From positions 310,001 to 374,000 of the forward strand of contig NZ_JAMBPQ010000001.1 in the NCBI RefSeq assembly GCF_024206495.1: 64,000 bases of DNA, given 5' to 3'. The notes under the pieces were generated by a model, which had not been told where the DNA came from, ran no database searches, and saw only the letters and a program-made list of their open reading frames with translations. Origin of the DNA: Paraburkholderia sp. CNPSo 3272 (lineage in GTDB: Bacteria; Pseudomonadota; Gammaproteobacteria; Burkholderiales; Burkholderiaceae). Shown here in pieces: positions 1 through 10,116 of this stretch (the stretch's first letter is position 1; each line of letters begins with the position of its first letter). Position numbers and translations under genes: made by a program.

Positions 1-917
1 TCGATGAAGCCGCGCTCGTTGGCCTTCAGGCCGATCGCTTCGAGACCGAGGTTGTCGGTGTTCGGCACGCGGCCAACCGACACGATCAGGCGGTCGGCTT
101 CGAGCTTCTGCGCGTTGCCGTCCTTGTCCGTGTAGTTGATCGTGACGCTCTTGTCGGTCGTCGTCACTTCGCCGACCTTCACGCCAACGTGAATGTCGAG
201 GCCTTGCTTCTTGAAGAGCTTGGCGGCTTCCTTCGCGAGCGCCTGGTCAGTCGCGCCGAGGAATTCCGGCAGCGCTTCGAGGATCGTCACGTCGGCACCG
301 AGACGGCGCCACACCGAGCCGAGCTCCAGACCGATCACGCCTGCGCCGATCACGGCGAGCTTCTTCGGCACGCTGTCGAACGTGAGCGCGCCTTCGTTAT
401 CGGAGATGATCTTGTTGTCGACCGGAATGCCCGGCAGATGGCGTGCCTTCGAGCCCGTCGCGATGATCACGTTCTTCGCCGTGACGACTTCGGTTTCGCC
501 TTCGCCGCTCACTTCGATCTGCACGCCGGCTTCGTTCTTGCCGGTGAACTTGCCGTGGCCCTTGAGCCACGTGATCTTGTTCTTGCGGAACAGGAATTCG
601 ATACCCTTCGTCATCTTCTCGACGATGCCTTCCTTGCGGGCGATCATCTTCGCGACGTCGATCTTCACGTCGCCCACGCTGATGCCGTGGTCAACGAGGT
701 GATGCTGGGCGTTCTCGAACTCTTCCGACGAGGCGAGCAGCGCCTTCGACGGAATGCAGCCGACGTTCAGGCAGGTGCCGCCGAGCTTCAGCGCGCCGGC
801 CGGGTTCTTCCACTTTTCAATACACGCAACCGACTTGCCGAGCTGCGCGGCGCGGATCGCCGCGATATAGCCGCCGGGGCCGGCGCCGATCACGACGACG
901 TCAAATTCTTTGGACAT
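1..917 (-). CDS. lpdA: Dihydrolipoyl dehydrogenase, E3 of 2-oxo acid dehydrogenase (3' end outside window)
   Basis: Reoxidises the dihydrolipoyl group of the E2 component and passes electrons through FAD and a redox disulfide to NAD+. The N-terminus carries the FAD-binding GAGPGG loop (residues 11-16) and the disulfide motif GGTCLNVGCIPSK with C49 and C54. A second dinucleotide loop, GAGVIGLELGS, marks the NAD-binding domain. The start ATG lies at 915-917. About 305 codons are visible, and the C-terminal dimer domain with the catalytic His-Glu pair is outside the window. It is the last gene of odhA-odhB-lpdA, 101 bp after odhB, so it most likely serves 2-oxoglutarate dehydrogenase. The identification is secure; which complexes share this E3 is inference. 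Confidence 0.97.
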   Translation of the reverse strand, partial: MSKEFDVVVIGAGPGGYIAAIRAAQLGKSVACIEKWKNPAGALKLGGTCLNVGCIPSKALLASSEEFENAQHHLVDHGISVGDVKIDVAKMIARKEGIVEKMTKGIEFLFRKNKITWLKGHGKFTGKNEAGVQIEVSGEGETEVVTAKNVIIATGSKARHLPGIPVDNKIISDNEGALTFDSVPKKLAVIGAGVIGLELGSVWRRLGADVTILEALPEFLGATDQALAKEAAKLFKKQGLDIHVGVKVGEVTTTDKSVTINYTDKDGNAQKLEADRLIVSVGRVPNTDNLGLEAIGLKANERGFI

Positions 918-1018
918 GGTCATCCTTTCGAGACGTGAGCGCGGCACGCGGAGCCCGGTTTCCGGAGTCCGCGCGCACGGCGCTCAGTGTGAGACTTGAT
1001 GCTTGATGAGGTCGATCT

Positions 1019-2287
1019 TTACAGGTCGAGCAGCAGACGAGCCGGATCTTCCAGCGCATCCTTCATCGCGACCAGCGACAGGACGGCTTCGCGGCCGTCG
1101 ATGATGCGGTGGTCGTAAGACATCGCGAGGTAGTTCATCGGGCGGATCACGATCTGGCCGTTCTCCACCACAGCGCGTTCCTTCGTCGCGTGCACGCCGA
1201 GGATCGCCGACTGCGGCGGGTTGATGATCGGGGTCGAGAGCATCGAGCCGAACACACCGCCGTTCGAGATCGAGAACGTACCACCCGTCATTTCTTCGAT
1301 CGAAAGCTTGCCGTCCTTGGCCTTCTGGCCGAATTCGGCGATCTTCTTCTCGATGTCGGCGAGGCTCATCTGGTCTGCGTTGCGCAGAATGGGCACCACC
1401 AGACCGCGCGGCGAGCCGACTGCGATACCGATGTCGAAGTAGCCGTGGTAGACGATGTCGTTGCCGTCGATCGACGCGTTGACAAGCGGGAACTTCTTGA
1501 GGGCGTGCACCGCAGCCTTCACGAAGAACGACATGAAGCCGAGCTTCACGCCGTGTTCCTTCTCGAACTTGTCCTTGTACTTGTTGCGCAGATCCATGAC
1601 CGGCGCCATGTTCACTTCGTTGAACGTCGTGAGGATGGCGTTGGTTTGCTGCGACTCGAGCAGACGCTCGGCGATACGCGCACGCAGACGCGACATCGGC
1701 ACGCGCTGTTCCGGACGGTCGTTGAGCCAGTTCGCAGCCGATGCCGGTGCGTTGACTTGCGGCAGCGACGGCTTGGCGGCAGCCGGCTTCGCGGCCGGTG
1801 CGGCTGCGGGAGCGGCCTTCGGTGCGCCTGCGCCGAGGACGTCCTGCTTCGTGATGCGGCCGTCACGGCCCGTGCCGGCAACGTCGCCGCCGGCGAGACC
1901 CTTCTCCGCCATCAGCTTCGTCGCTGCGGGCGAGGCAACCGTGCTGCTTGCCGTCGTTGCGGCGGCAGCAGCCGGTGCAGCGGCGGGAGCCGCGGCTGCA
2001 GCCGGAGCGGCTGCGGCTGCGGGGGCCGCAGCGGCGCCAGCCTTGGCTTCCGTATCGATCCTGGCGATCACCTGTTCGCTCGTGACGGTTGCGCCGTCGC
2101 CCACGATGATCTCGGCGAGCACGCCGGCAGCCGGCGCGGGCACTTCGAGCACGACCTTATCGGTTTCGATCTCGATGACCACTTCGTCCTGGGCGATTGC
2201 TTCGCCCGGCTTCTTCTTCCACTGCAGCATCGTGCCTTCCGACACCGACTCCGAAAACTGCGGGACTTTCACTTCTACGATAGCCAT
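1019..2287 (-). CDS. odhB: Dihydrolipoyllysine-residue succinyltransferase, E2 of 2-oxoglutarate dehydrogenase
   Basis: Transfers the succinyl group from the E1-bound intermediate to CoA in the TCA cycle. The 422-residue protein has one lipoyl domain with the lipoylated lysine at K44 (motif ETDKVVLEV). An Ala/Pro-rich linker (about 80-125) follows, then an E1/E3-binding domain (about 125-160, [13 protein letters not shown]), a second Ala/Pro linker, and the catalytic acyltransferase domain ending in the motif [12 protein letters not shown] with the active-site His and Asp. The ATG start gives [10 protein letters not shown], the usual beginning of the family. It lies between odhA and lpdA on the same strand. 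A much longer reading frame continues upstream without a stop but only overlaps odhA out of frame. Confidence 0.98.
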   Translation of the reverse strand: MAIVEVKVPQFSESVSEGTMLQWKKKPGEAIAQDEVVIEIETDKVVLEVPAPAAGVLAEIIVGDGATVTSEQVIARIDTEAKAGAAAAPAAAAAPAAAAAPAAAPAAAAATTASSTVASPAATKLMAEKGLAGGDVAGTGRDGRITKQDVLGAGAPKAAPAAAPAAKPAAAKPSLPQVNAPASAANWLNDRPEQRVPMSRLRARIAERLLESQQTNAILTTFNEVNMAPVMDLRNKYKDKFEKEHGVKLGFMSFFVKAAVHALKKFPLVNASIDGNDIVYHGYFDIGIAVGSPRGLVVPILRNADQMSLADIEKKIAEFGQKAKDGKLSIEEMTGGTFSISNGGVFGSMLSTPIINPPQSAILGVHATKERAVVENGQIVIRPMNYLAMSYDHRIIDGREAVLSLVAMKDALEDPARLLLDL

Positions 2288-2406
2288 GTGATTTTCCTGA
2301 ATACTTTTTCGGGGACATCCCCGTATGACGAACCGGGTCGCGCACTTGAGCGCGGGAAAGCGCGCGTTGATTTCACACGCCTTCCCGGTTCGATTTGCTC
2401 TAGTGC

Positions 2407-5271
2407 TTACTTCGCGACCTGCGCGCCCTTCAGGCGGCCGAATGCACCTTCGATCAGCGCCTTCTGCTGCTCGTAGTGCTTCGCGTAGTAGCCAACAGCA
2501 GGCGAGGCGGAAGCAGGACGGCCGCTGTACGCGAGCTTCATGCCTTCCTTCATGCCTTCCTTCAGGTGATGCTCGATGTAGAACCACGGGCCTTGATTCT
2601 GCGGCTCGTCCTGCACCCAGACCACTTCGGTCGCGTTGTCGTACTTCTTCAGCTCGGCTTCGAACTGCTTGTGTGCGAACGGATAGAGCTGTTCGATACG
2701 GATGATCGCGACGTCGTTCGCCTTCGCTTCGCGGCGGTGTGCCACGAGGTCGAAGTACACGCGGCCCGAGCAGGCGACCACGCGCTTGACCTTCTTCGCG
2801 TCGATGGCTTCGTCCACTTCGCCGATGACCGGCTGGAACGTGCCCTTCGCGAGTTCGGACAGATCCGACACGGCTTCCTTGTGACGCAGCAGCGACTTCG
2901 GCGTGAAGATGATGAGCGGCTTGCGGAACAGGCGGATCATCTGGCGGCGCAGCACGTGGAAGATCTGGGCCGGGGTGGTCGGCTGAACGACCTGCATGTT
3001 GTGCTCGGCGCACAGCTGCAGGAAACGCTCGATACGCGCCGACGAGTGCTCCGGACCCTGGCCTTCGTAGCCATGCGGCAGCAACATCGTGAGACCCGAA
3101 ACGCGGCCCCACTTCACTTCGCCCGACGAGATGAACTGGTCGATCACGACCTGCGCACCGTTGACGAAGTCGCCGAACTGGCCTTCCCACGCGACGAGCG
3201 TGTTCGGTTCGGCGGTCGAGTAGCCGTATTCGAAGCCCAGCACTGCCTCTTCCGAGAGCACCGAGTCGATCACCGTGAACTGCGCCTGGTTCTCGCCGAT
3301 GTTCTGCAGCGGCACGTACGTGCCGTCGTCCCAACGCTCGCGGTTCTGGTCGTGCAGAACGGCGTGGCGGTGCGTGAACGTGCCGCGGCCCGAGTCCTGG
3401 CCCGTCAGGCGAACTGCGTAGCCCGAGGCGACCAGCGACGCGAACGCGAGGTGCTCACCCATACCCCAGTCGAGCTTCGCTTCGCCCTTGCCCATCGCGC
3501 GGCGGTCGTTGATGACGCGCTCGACCAGCGGGTGAACCTTGAAGTTCTCGGGGACCGTGGTGATGCGCTCAGCCAGACGCTTGAGTTCGGCGAGCGGCAC
3601 GGCCGTGTCGGCAGCGTCGGTCCACTTGCGGTTCAGGAACGGCACCCAGTCCACCGCGTACTTGCTCTTGTAGTTCGAGAGCACGGGGTCGACCGTGTGG
3701 TGGCCTTCGTCCATCGCGGCGCGGTAGGCCTTGACGTAGTTGTCTGCGTCTTCGGCCGTGATCACGCCTTGCTGCACGAGCTTCTCGGCGTAAAGCGCAC
3801 GGGTGCCCGGGTGCTTCGCGATCGTCTTGTACATCAGCGGCTGCGTGACCGCCGGGGTGTCCTGCTCGTTGTGGCCGAGCTTACGGAAGCAGATGATGTC
3901 GACCACGACATCCTTGTGGAACTGCGTGCGGAAATCGACCGCGAGCTGGATCGCCAGCACGACCGCTTCCGGATCGTCGCCGTTCACGTGCAGCACCGGC
4001 GCTTCGATCATCTTGACCACGTCGGTACAGTAGAGCGTCGAACGCGCGTCGCGCGGGTCCGAGGTCGTGAAGCCGATCTGGTTGTTGATGACGATGTGCA
4101 GCGTGCCGTGCGTGCCGTAACCGCGCGTTTGCGCGAGGTTCAGCGTTTCCATCACGACGCCCTGGCCTGCGAAGGCCGCGTCGCCGTGGATCTGCACCGG
4201 CAGCACCTGCAGGCCGTCTGCATCGCCGCGGCGATCCATACGGGCCTTCGCCGAGCCCTCGACCACCGGGTTGACGATTTCGAGGTGCGACGGGTTGAAC
4301 GCGAGCGACAGGTGGACCGGACCGCCTTCGGTCGCGACGTCCGACGAGAAGCCCTTGTGGTACTTCACGTCGCCTGCCGGCAGGTCGTCGACGTGCTTGC
4401 CTTCGAATTCGGCGAAGAGGTCAGCCGGCATCTTGCCGAGCGTATTGACCAGCACGTTCAGACGGCCGCGGTGAGCCATGCCGATGACGATTTCCTGCAC
4501 GCCCTTCGCGCCCGCGTGACGAACGACTTCGTCCATCGCGGCGATGAAGGACTCGCCGCCTTCGAGCGAGAAGCGCTTCTGGCCGACGTACTTGGTGTGC
4601 AGGAAGCGCTCGAGGCCTTCGGAGGCCGTCAGGCGCTGCAGGATGTGCTTCTTCTTGTCGTTCGAGAAGTTCGGCGTCGAGCGGATCGACTCGAGACGCT
4701 CCTTCCACCAGCGCTTCTGTTCAGGATCGCTGATGTACATGTACTCGGCGCCGAGCGTACCGCAGTACGTATCGCGCAGCGCCTTGACGATCTCGCGCAG
4801 CGTCGCGCGCTCGAAACCGAAGTACAGGTTCGTGGCGCTGAACGTCTGGTCCATGTCGGCTTCGGTGAAGTCGTAGAACGCAGGCTCGAGTTCGGGGATG
4901 TTCGGACGTTCGCGGCGCTTGAGCGGATCGAGATTGGCCCATTGCGAGCCGAGGAATCGATAGGCGCCAATCAGGGACTGAACGTAGACTTGCTTGCGTG
5001 CCGTGGCGAGATCTTCGCCGCCACCGCGCTGAACAAATGCGTTGGCCTTCGCGCGTTGGGCGAAGGATTCGACGATCGGCCCGTGGGCGATGTCGTTATC
5101 TGCCGTGCCACTCGACGACGGCACGTTTTGCAGTGCGTCGAAGTACTCACGCCAGTTGTCCGGAACGGACGCAGGGTTGTCAAGATATGCTTCGTATAGC
5201 TCTTCGACATACGGAGCATTGCCGCCGAACAAATAGGAGTTCGACTGGAATTGCTTCATCGTTTCCGACAT
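2407..5271 (-). CDS. odhA: 2-oxoglutarate dehydrogenase E1 component
   Basis: Thiamine-diphosphate-dependent decarboxylation of 2-oxoglutarate and reductive succinylation of the E2 lipoyl group. The 954-residue length is normal for E1o. The N-terminus has the E1o-specific region [19 protein letters not shown]. The ThDP site is seen as GDAAFAGQG followed about 30 residues later by the conserved NNQIGFTT, and the transketolase-like pyrimidine domain contains [13 protein letters not shown] and the loop [15 protein letters not shown]. It is the first gene of odhA-odhB-lpdA, with 119 bp to odhB. A 12-bp palindrome beside a TATACT -10 element lies upstream (5398-5415). No frameshift or missing motif was seen. 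Confidence 0.98.
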   Translation of the reverse strand: MSETMKQFQSNSYLFGGNAPYVEELYEAYLDNPASVPDNWREYFDALQNVPSSSGTADNDIAHGPIVESFAQRAKANAFVQRGGGEDLATARKQVYVQSLIGAYRFLGSQWANLDPLKRRERPNIPELEPAFYDFTEADMDQTFSATNLYFGFERATLREIVKALRDTYCGTLGAEYMYISDPEQKRWWKERLESIRSTPNFSNDKKKHILQRLTASEGLERFLHTKYVGQKRFSLEGGESFIAAMDEVVRHAGAKGVQEIVIGMAHRGRLNVLVNTLGKMPADLFAEFEGKHVDDLPAGDVKYHKGFSSDVATEGGPVHLSLAFNPSHLEIVNPVVEGSAKARMDRRGDADGLQVLPVQIHGDAAFAGQGVVMETLNLAQTRGYGTHGTLHIVINNQIGFTTSDPRDARSTLYCTDVVKMIEAPVLHVNGDDPEAVVLAIQLAVDFRTQFHKDVVVDIICFRKLGHNEQDTPAVTQPLMYKTIAKHPGTRALYAEKLVQQGVITAEDADNYVKAYRAAMDEGHHTVDPVLSNYKSKYAVDWVPFLNRKWTDAADTAVPLAELKRLAERITTVPENFKVHPLVERVINDRRAMGKGEAKLDWGMGEHLAFASLVASGYAVRLTGQDSGRGTFTHRHAVLHDQNRERWDDGTYVPLQNIGENQAQFTVIDSVLSEEAVLGFEYGYSTAEPNTLVAWEGQFGDFVNGAQVVIDQFISSGEVKWGRVSGLTMLLPHGYEGQGPEHSSARIERFLQLCAEHNMQVVQPTTPAQIFHVLRRQMIRLFRKPLIIFTPKSLLRHKEAVSDLSELAKGTFQPVIGEVDEAIDAKKVKRVVACSGRVYFDLVAHRREAKANDVAIIRIEQLYPFAHKQFEAELKKYDNATEVVWVQDEPQNQGPWFYIEHHLKEGMKEGMKLAYSGRPASASPAVGYYAKHYEQQKALIEGAFGRLKGAQVAK

Positions 5272-5397
5272 TTACGCTCACCTTTCTTCGAGTTTCTCGA
5301 GAAATAGCGGGTTACTCAACCTTCCGCGCCACGGCCTGACCGTTTAGCGGATTGCGAATCAAGTCTGCTTGGAAGGACCTAAATCATGCATCCGCGG

Positions 5398-5415
5398 AGT
5401 ATAGCGCATATGCGC
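5398..5415 (-). promoter_or_regulatory. Possible odhA promoter -10 with adjoining palindrome
   Basis: On the minus strand a TATACT hexamer (5398-5403) lies 127 bp before the odhA ATG. It directly abuts a perfect 12-bp palindrome, GCGCATATGCGC (5404-5415), which would occupy the spacer of the promoter. No good -35 hexamer is visible at the expected distance, so the promoter may depend on an activator. Both elements are seen directly; their function is inference. Confidence 0.3.
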
Positions 5416-5530
5416 ATCTCGCCACAGGATGCAATGCGACCGAACACCACGCGGGAACTCTTTTTATATGGGCTTTTGCGGCGTTCGCAATGCTCTCTTC
5501 CTGCACCGCAATGCAATCCCCGCCAGACGC

Positions 5531-5559
5531 AAAAAAGCCGCCCGTAAAGCGGCGGCTTT
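5531..5559 (-). terminator. Intrinsic terminator after typA
   Basis: Read on the minus strand, a hairpin with arms GCCGCC and GGCGGC is followed by a run of six T. It lies 50 bp past the typA stop and separates typA from odhA. Confidence 0.85.
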
Positions 5560-5609
5560 CCTGTATTTCTGTTTGCATTGCAGTGCGGAAAAAAAGCGGT
5601 GACTGCAAA

Positions 5610-7436
5610 TTACTCGGCAGCGCCTTCGCGGCTCGCGCGGCGACGCTCGTGCTCTTTGAGGTGACGCTTGCGCAGACGGATCGACTGCGGCGTGACTTCG
5701 ACGAGCTCGTCGTCGTCGATGAACTCCACGGCGTATTCGAGCGACATCTGGATCGGCGGCACGAGGCGCACGGCTTCGTCGGTGCCCGAGGCGCGCACGT
5801 TGGTGAGCTGCTTGCCCTTGATCGGGTTCACGACGAGGTCGTTGTCGCGGCTGTGAATGCCGATGATCATGCCTTCGTACAGCGCGTCGCCCGGCTTTAC
5901 GAACATGCGGCCGCGGTCCTGCAGCTTCCACAGTGCGTAGGCGACAGCGGCGCCGTCGTCCTGCGAGATCAGCACGCCGTTGCGGCGCTCGCCGAGCGTG
6001 CCTTCCTTGACCGGGCCGTAGGCGTCGAACACGTGGCTCATGAGACCCGTGCCGCGCGTGAGCGTCATGAACTCGCCCTGGAAGCCGATCAGGCCACGGG
6101 CCGGAATGCGGTACTCGAGACGCGTGCGGCCGCGGCTGTCCGAAGCCATGTCGAGCATTTCGCCCTTGCGGCGACCCAGCTCTTCCATCACGCCGCCCTG
6201 GTGGCCGTCTTCGACGTCCACGGTCAGCATTTCGTACGGCTCCTGCTTCACGCCGTCGACTTCGTGCAGCACCACGCGCGGACGCGACACGGCCAGTTCG
6301 TAGCCTTCGCGGCGCATGTTTTCGATCAGGATCGTCAGGTGCAGTTCGCCACGGCCCGACACTTCGAACGTGGTTTCGTCGCCGGTGTCCTTCACGCGCA
6401 GCGCGACGTTGTGATTGAGTTCCTTCGTGAGACGGTCGCGGATCTGGCGGCTCGTCACGAACTTGCCTTCGCGGCCGGCGAGCGGCGACGAGTTCACGAG
6501 GAAGTTCATCGTCAGCGTGGGCTCGTCCACCGTGATCATCGGCAGGGCTTCCGGGGTGTCGACCGCGCAGATCGTCGCGCCGATGCCGATGTCTTCAATG
6601 CCGTTGATCAGCACGATATCGCCGGCTTCCGCCGACTCGACCTGCACGCGCTCCAGACCGCTGAACGACAGCACCTGGTTGATCTTGCGGTTCATCACCT
6701 CGCCGTCCGGACCGAAGCGCAGCGCCACCGGCTGACCCGGCTTGATGCGGCCGCGCTTGATGCGGCCCACGCCGATACGGCCGACGTAGGTCGAGTAGTC
6801 GAGCGACGTGATCTGCAGCTGCAGCGGGCCTTCCGGATCGGCGTCGCGCACCGGCACGTGTTCGAGGATCGCCTCGAACAGGGGACGCATGTCGCCTTCG
6901 CGCGCGTCCGCGGACAGCGACGCATAGCCGTTCAGGCCCGAGGCGTACACCACCGGGAAGTCGAGCTGCTCTTCGGTCGCGCCGAGCTTGTCGAACAGGT
7001 CGAAGGTCTGGTTGATCACCCAGTCGATACGGGCGCCCGGACGGTCGATCTTGTTGACGACGACGATCGGCTTCAGGCCTAGCGCGAGCGCCTTCTTCGT
7101 GACAAAGCGCGTCTGCGGCATCGGACCTTCCACGGCGTCGACGAGCAGCAGCACCGAGTCGACCATCGAGAGCACGCGCTCCACTTCGCCGCCGAAGTCG
7201 GCGTGGCCCGGGGTGTCGACGATGTTGATGTGGGTGCCTTCGTACTCGACCGCGCAGTTCTTCGCGAGAATCGTGATCCCGCGCTCTTTTTCGATGTCGT
7301 TCGAGTCCATGACGCGTTCGGCGATCTGCTGGTTGTCGCGGAAGGTGCCGGACTGGCGCAGCAGTTGGTCGACGAGCGTGGTCTTGCCGTGGTCGACGTG
7401 GGCAATGATGGCGATGTTGCGAAGAGCGCGGGACAT
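5610..7436 (-). CDS. typA: Ribosome-associated translational GTPase TypA/BipA
   Basis: An EF-G-like GTPase that binds the ribosome and supports 50S assembly and growth under stress. The 608-residue protein shows all G motifs: G1 [10 protein letters not shown] near residue 11, the switch region ERGITI, G3 [15 protein letters not shown]4 NKIDRP and G5 ASGLNG. The C-terminal part has the BipA-specific EF-G domain V-like segment and the motif [17 protein letters not shown]. The start at 7436 gives [17 protein letters not shown], as in the family; an ATG 33 bp upstream would add eleven residues without a family counterpart. An extended -10 promoter lies at 7581-7589, and a hairpin terminator follows the stop. 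Confidence 0.98.
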   Translation of the reverse strand: MSRALRNIAIIAHVDHGKTTLVDQLLRQSGTFRDNQQIAERVMDSNDIEKERGITILAKNCAVEYEGTHINIVDTPGHADFGGEVERVLSMVDSVLLLVDAVEGPMPQTRFVTKKALALGLKPIVVVNKIDRPGARIDWVINQTFDLFDKLGATEEQLDFPVVYASGLNGYASLSADAREGDMRPLFEAILEHVPVRDADPEGPLQLQITSLDYSTYVGRIGVGRIKRGRIKPGQPVALRFGPDGEVMNRKINQVLSFSGLERVQVESAEAGDIVLINGIEDIGIGATICAVDTPEALPMITVDEPTLTMNFLVNSSPLAGREGKFVTSRQIRDRLTKELNHNVALRVKDTGDETTFEVSGRGELHLTILIENMRREGYELAVSRPRVVLHEVDGVKQEPYEMLTVDVEDGHQGGVMEELGRRKGEMLDMASDSRGRTRLEYRIPARGLIGFQGEFMTLTRGTGLMSHVFDAYGPVKEGTLGERRNGVLISQDDGAAVAYALWKLQDRGRMFVKPGDALYEGMIIGIHSRDNDLVVNPIKGKQLTNVRASGTDEAVRLVPPIQMSLEYAVEFIDDDELVEVTPQSIRLRKRHLKEHERRRASREGAAE

Positions 7437-7580
7437 AGGAACCTGGGTACAGTTGAGTGCGCCGCGCATGCCCTGCTGGCAGGCCCGGCAAGGGCGCGCG
7501 GCCGCCGCTTCGATCCGCCCCGGACTACTGCCGGCGGGTCAATTCAGCATCGCTGCGATGACGCACTTTGGGAACCTAAA

Positions 7581-7589
7581 ATTATAGCA
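7581..7589 (-). promoter_or_regulatory. Extended -10 promoter of typA
   Basis: The minus strand reads TGCTATAAT, a consensus -10 hexamer with the TGN extension, 145 bp before the typA ATG. No clear -35 is visible, which is typical of extended -10 promoters. The rest of the 408-bp gap between typA and the marR gene (7437-7844) holds the marR promoter and no convincing gene. Confidence 0.6.
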
Positions 7590-7779
7590 TGCGCGAATGA
7601 ATTGATCTTGCGCATATAAGGGAGCGCCCTGGATCGGCCGGCCGGACGTCGCAACCGCGCAACGCGGGCAGACATGCGACGGCGCCGCGGCGCGCTGTTC
7701 ACGCCACATTTTCCCATGCCCATGGGGCCGGATTAAGCCCCGCCTCTGCAAAGGTTTCTCGGCAAAGGCAGAATAAACC

Positions 7780-7808
7780 TTGCCGCGTCAATTAACCGCC
7801 CCTATAAT
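7780..7808 (+). promoter_or_regulatory. Sigma-70 promoter of the marR-efflux operon
   Basis: TTGCCG (7780-7785) and TATAAT (7803-7808) are separated by exactly 17 bp, giving a strong housekeeping promoter. The predicted RNA start is about 30 bp before the marR ATG. The short inverted sequence TGGTCAACCA at the predicted transcript start could be an operator for the MarR protein, but this is speculative. Confidence 0.75.
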
Positions 7809-7844
7809 CCCTGCCTGGTCAACCATTGCACTCGCAGCAGAATC

Positions 7845-8348
7845 ATGACGGATCCGACACCCACGCCGCCGACCGAAGTCCGCGACTACGACCTCGGCGA
7901 AAGCGTCGGCTACCTGATTTCGCGGGTGAAATCGACCATGTCGAACATGGTCACCCAGCGCGCCGTTGCCGAACTGGGCGTGACGAGCCAGCAGGCCAGC
8001 ATCCTCTTCATGGTGGCGACCGGAAAATGCACGCTCGCGGCCGAACTCGCCCGGGAGTACGGCATCGACGCGAGCGCCGTCACACGCCTCGTCGACCGAC
8101 TGGAGAAGCGCGGCCTGCTCAAGCGCGTGCGCAGTTCCGAAGACCGCCGCGCGGTACGCCTCGCGCTCACACCCGAGGGCCTTGCCATCGCCGCGCGCAT
8201 GCCAGCGATTTTCCGCAGCGTGACGGAGCATTTGTCGGCCGGATTCACGCCGGAGGAAGTCGGCTTCCTGAAGAGCATGTTGCGGCGGATTCTGTCGAAT
8301 AGCTGCGAAGCTAGCCAGAACTCGAACCCGAACGCGCCGGAGAATTGA
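7845..8348 (+). CDS. MarR-family transcriptional regulator of the efflux operon
   Basis: A 167-residue winged-helix repressor. The centre holds the MarR signature: ASAVTRLVDRLEKRGLLKR as recognition helix and wing start, followed by SSEDRRAVRLALTPEG. An N-terminal helix region (about 20-45) provides dimer contacts. It is the first gene of a four-gene plus-strand operon (marR, outer-membrane lipoprotein, emrA, emrB). By analogy with EmrR/MprA it probably represses its own operon and is released by aromatic or hydrophobic drugs. Its stop codon overlaps a possible ATG of the next gene (TGATG). Family membership is certain; ligand and target are inferred from context. Confidence 0.93.
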   Translation: MTDPTPTPPTEVRDYDLGESVGYLISRVKSTMSNMVTQRAVAELGVTSQQASILFMVATGKCTLAAELAREYGIDASAVTRLVDRLEKRGLLKRVRSSEDRRAVRLALTPEGLAIAARMPAIFRSVTEHLSAGFTPEEVGFLKSMLRRILSNSCEASQNSNPNAPEN

Positions 8349-8437
8349 TGACGGGGCAAGCAAATTTGAAATCGCCGACCAAGAAAATAGCTGCATCGTC
8401 CAGTATCACCACACACTCTCACGCATCGAGACGAGCA

Positions 8438-10039
8438 ATGAAATCCCAAACCGAGTTTGCGCCAGTTCCGGCCGTGCGGGCATTGTCCTGCCGGGCGGCG
8501 GTCGCCGCCGCGGTCGCGGCGCTCGCCCTTTCGGGTTGCGCGAATTACATCGGCATCAAGAGCGACAAGGCCATCGATCAGCCGCAGCAGTTCGAAAGCT
8601 CGCAGAGCATTCCGGCGCAAGGCGGCCAGTGGCCCACGCTCGACTGGGCGAACCAGTTCGGCGACCCGCAGCTGCCCAAGCTGATCGATGAGGCACTCGA
8701 AGGCAGCCCGAGCATCGCTCAGGCGCAGGCGCGCCTTGCCAAGGCGTCGTCGTATATCGAGACCTCGCGCTCGGCGCTCTTCCCGAAGGCCAACCTGAGC
8801 TATTCGTGGACTCGCGAGCTGTACTCGGCCAACGCCCTGTTCCCGCCCCCGTACGGCGGCACCTGGTACAGCGAGAACAACGTCCTCGCGAGCGCCTCGT
8901 GGGATCTTGACCTCTGGGGCAAGAACCGTCAGCGCCTCGCACAAGCCGTGTCCTCGCAGCGGGCCGCTGAGGCCGACATGCAGCAGGCGCGCATCACGCT
9001 CGCCTCTTCGGTTGCCCGCACGTACAACCAGCTCGCCCAGCTCTACGAACTGCGCGACATCGCGGTGCACGAGATCGACAACCGCAGGACCATTGGCACG
9101 ATCACGAACGGCCGCGTGGTGGCGGGCCTCGACACCAACGTCGAGAAGCAGACCGCGAACGGCAACATTGCGACGAGCCAGGCGAACCTCTCGCAGATCG
9201 ACGGCCAGATCGAATCGGTGCGCTATCAGCTCGGCGCGCTGCTCGGCAAGGGCCCCGACCGCGGCCTGCAAATCGCGCAACCGGTGCTCAACCCGGTCGC
9301 CAACGTCGCTCTGCCCGACAATCTGCCCGCCGACCTGCTCGCGCGCCGTCCCGACATCGTCGCCGCGCGCTGGCAGGTGGAAGCCGCGATGCACGACGTG
9401 AAGGAAGCCAAGGCCGAGTTCTATCCCGACGTGAACCTCGCGGCCGGCTTCGGCTTCGACGCGTTCGGCTGGGGCAAATTCCTGAACTTCACGAGCCGCC
9501 AGGCGAACATCGGCCCGGCCGTGCATTTGCCGCTCTTCGACGCGGGCGCGTTGCGCGCGCAACTGAAGGGCCGCTACGCCGACTTCGAGCTCGATGTGGC
9601 GAACTACAACCAGACGCTCATCGGCGCGTTCCAGGACGTGGCGACAAACGTGTCGACGATCCACTCGGCCGACCGGCAGCTGGTGGACGCCGAGCGCGCG
9701 CTCGACGCGTCGACCAAGGCCTGGCAGCTCGCGGTGATCCGCTACAAGGCGGGGCTCTCCGAGCAGCTTCAGGTGCTCACCGCCGACCAGAACCGCCTCG
9801 CCGCGGAGCAGACGGTGTCGAACCTGAAGGCGCAGCGCCGCGACCAGCAGATGGCGCTCATCAAGTCGCTTGGCGGCGGCTTCGAAGCGCAAGGCGCGGG
9901 GCTCACGCCGCCCGCCGAAGTCGGCAGCGAAGCGCGCGGCCAGAGCGACGTGAACGGCGCACCGTGGCGCGGTACGCGCTCGCCGCAGAACGCGGCGGCA
10001 GCGGCGAACACCGCAAACGCCGCGCCCATGTCGAACTGA
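8438..10039 (+). CDS. NodT-family outer-membrane efflux lipoprotein
   Basis: A TolC-like outer-membrane channel lipoprotein of a tripartite pump. The start chosen gives MKSQTEFAPVPAV, a hydrophobic segment and the lipobox LSGC, so the mature protein begins at the Cys near residue 34. An ATG at 8348, overlapping the marR stop, would add 30 residues before the signal. Two outer-membrane efflux repeats follow, with SSYIETSRSALFPKANLSYSW and later a Leu/Ala-rich coiled coil ending KYRYADFELDV-like (actual GRYADFELDVANYNQTLIGAF). The mature length, close to 500 residues, is normal. It is co-transcribed with emrA and emrB and probably docks with EmrA. Confidence 0.93.
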   Translation: MKSQTEFAPVPAVRALSCRAAVAAAVAALALSGCANYIGIKSDKAIDQPQQFESSQSIPAQGGQWPTLDWANQFGDPQLPKLIDEALEGSPSIAQAQARLAKASSYIETSRSALFPKANLSYSWTRELYSANALFPPPYGGTWYSENNVLASASWDLDLWGKNRQRLAQAVSSQRAAEADMQQARITLASSVARTYNQLAQLYELRDIAVHEIDNRRTIGTITNGRVVAGLDTNVEKQTANGNIATSQANLSQIDGQIESVRYQLGALLGKGPDRGLQIAQPVLNPVANVALPDNLPADLLARRPDIVAARWQVEAAMHDVKEAKAEFYPDVNLAAGFGFDAFGWGKFLNFTSRQANIGPAVHLPLFDAGALRAQLKGRYADFELDVANYNQTLIGAFQDVATNVSTIHSADRQLVDAERALDASTKAWQLAVIRYKAGLSEQLQVLTADQNRLAAEQTVSNLKAQRRDQQMALIKSLGGGFEAQGAGLTPPAEVGSEARGQSDVNGAPWRGTRSPQNAAAAANTANAAPMSN

Positions 10040-10116
10040 GCGTCGACCTGAGCGCCGAGCAGCACACGAACATCAAAAACTGAACGAACAGCACGCAAGC
10101 ATCCGGAGATCCTTCC

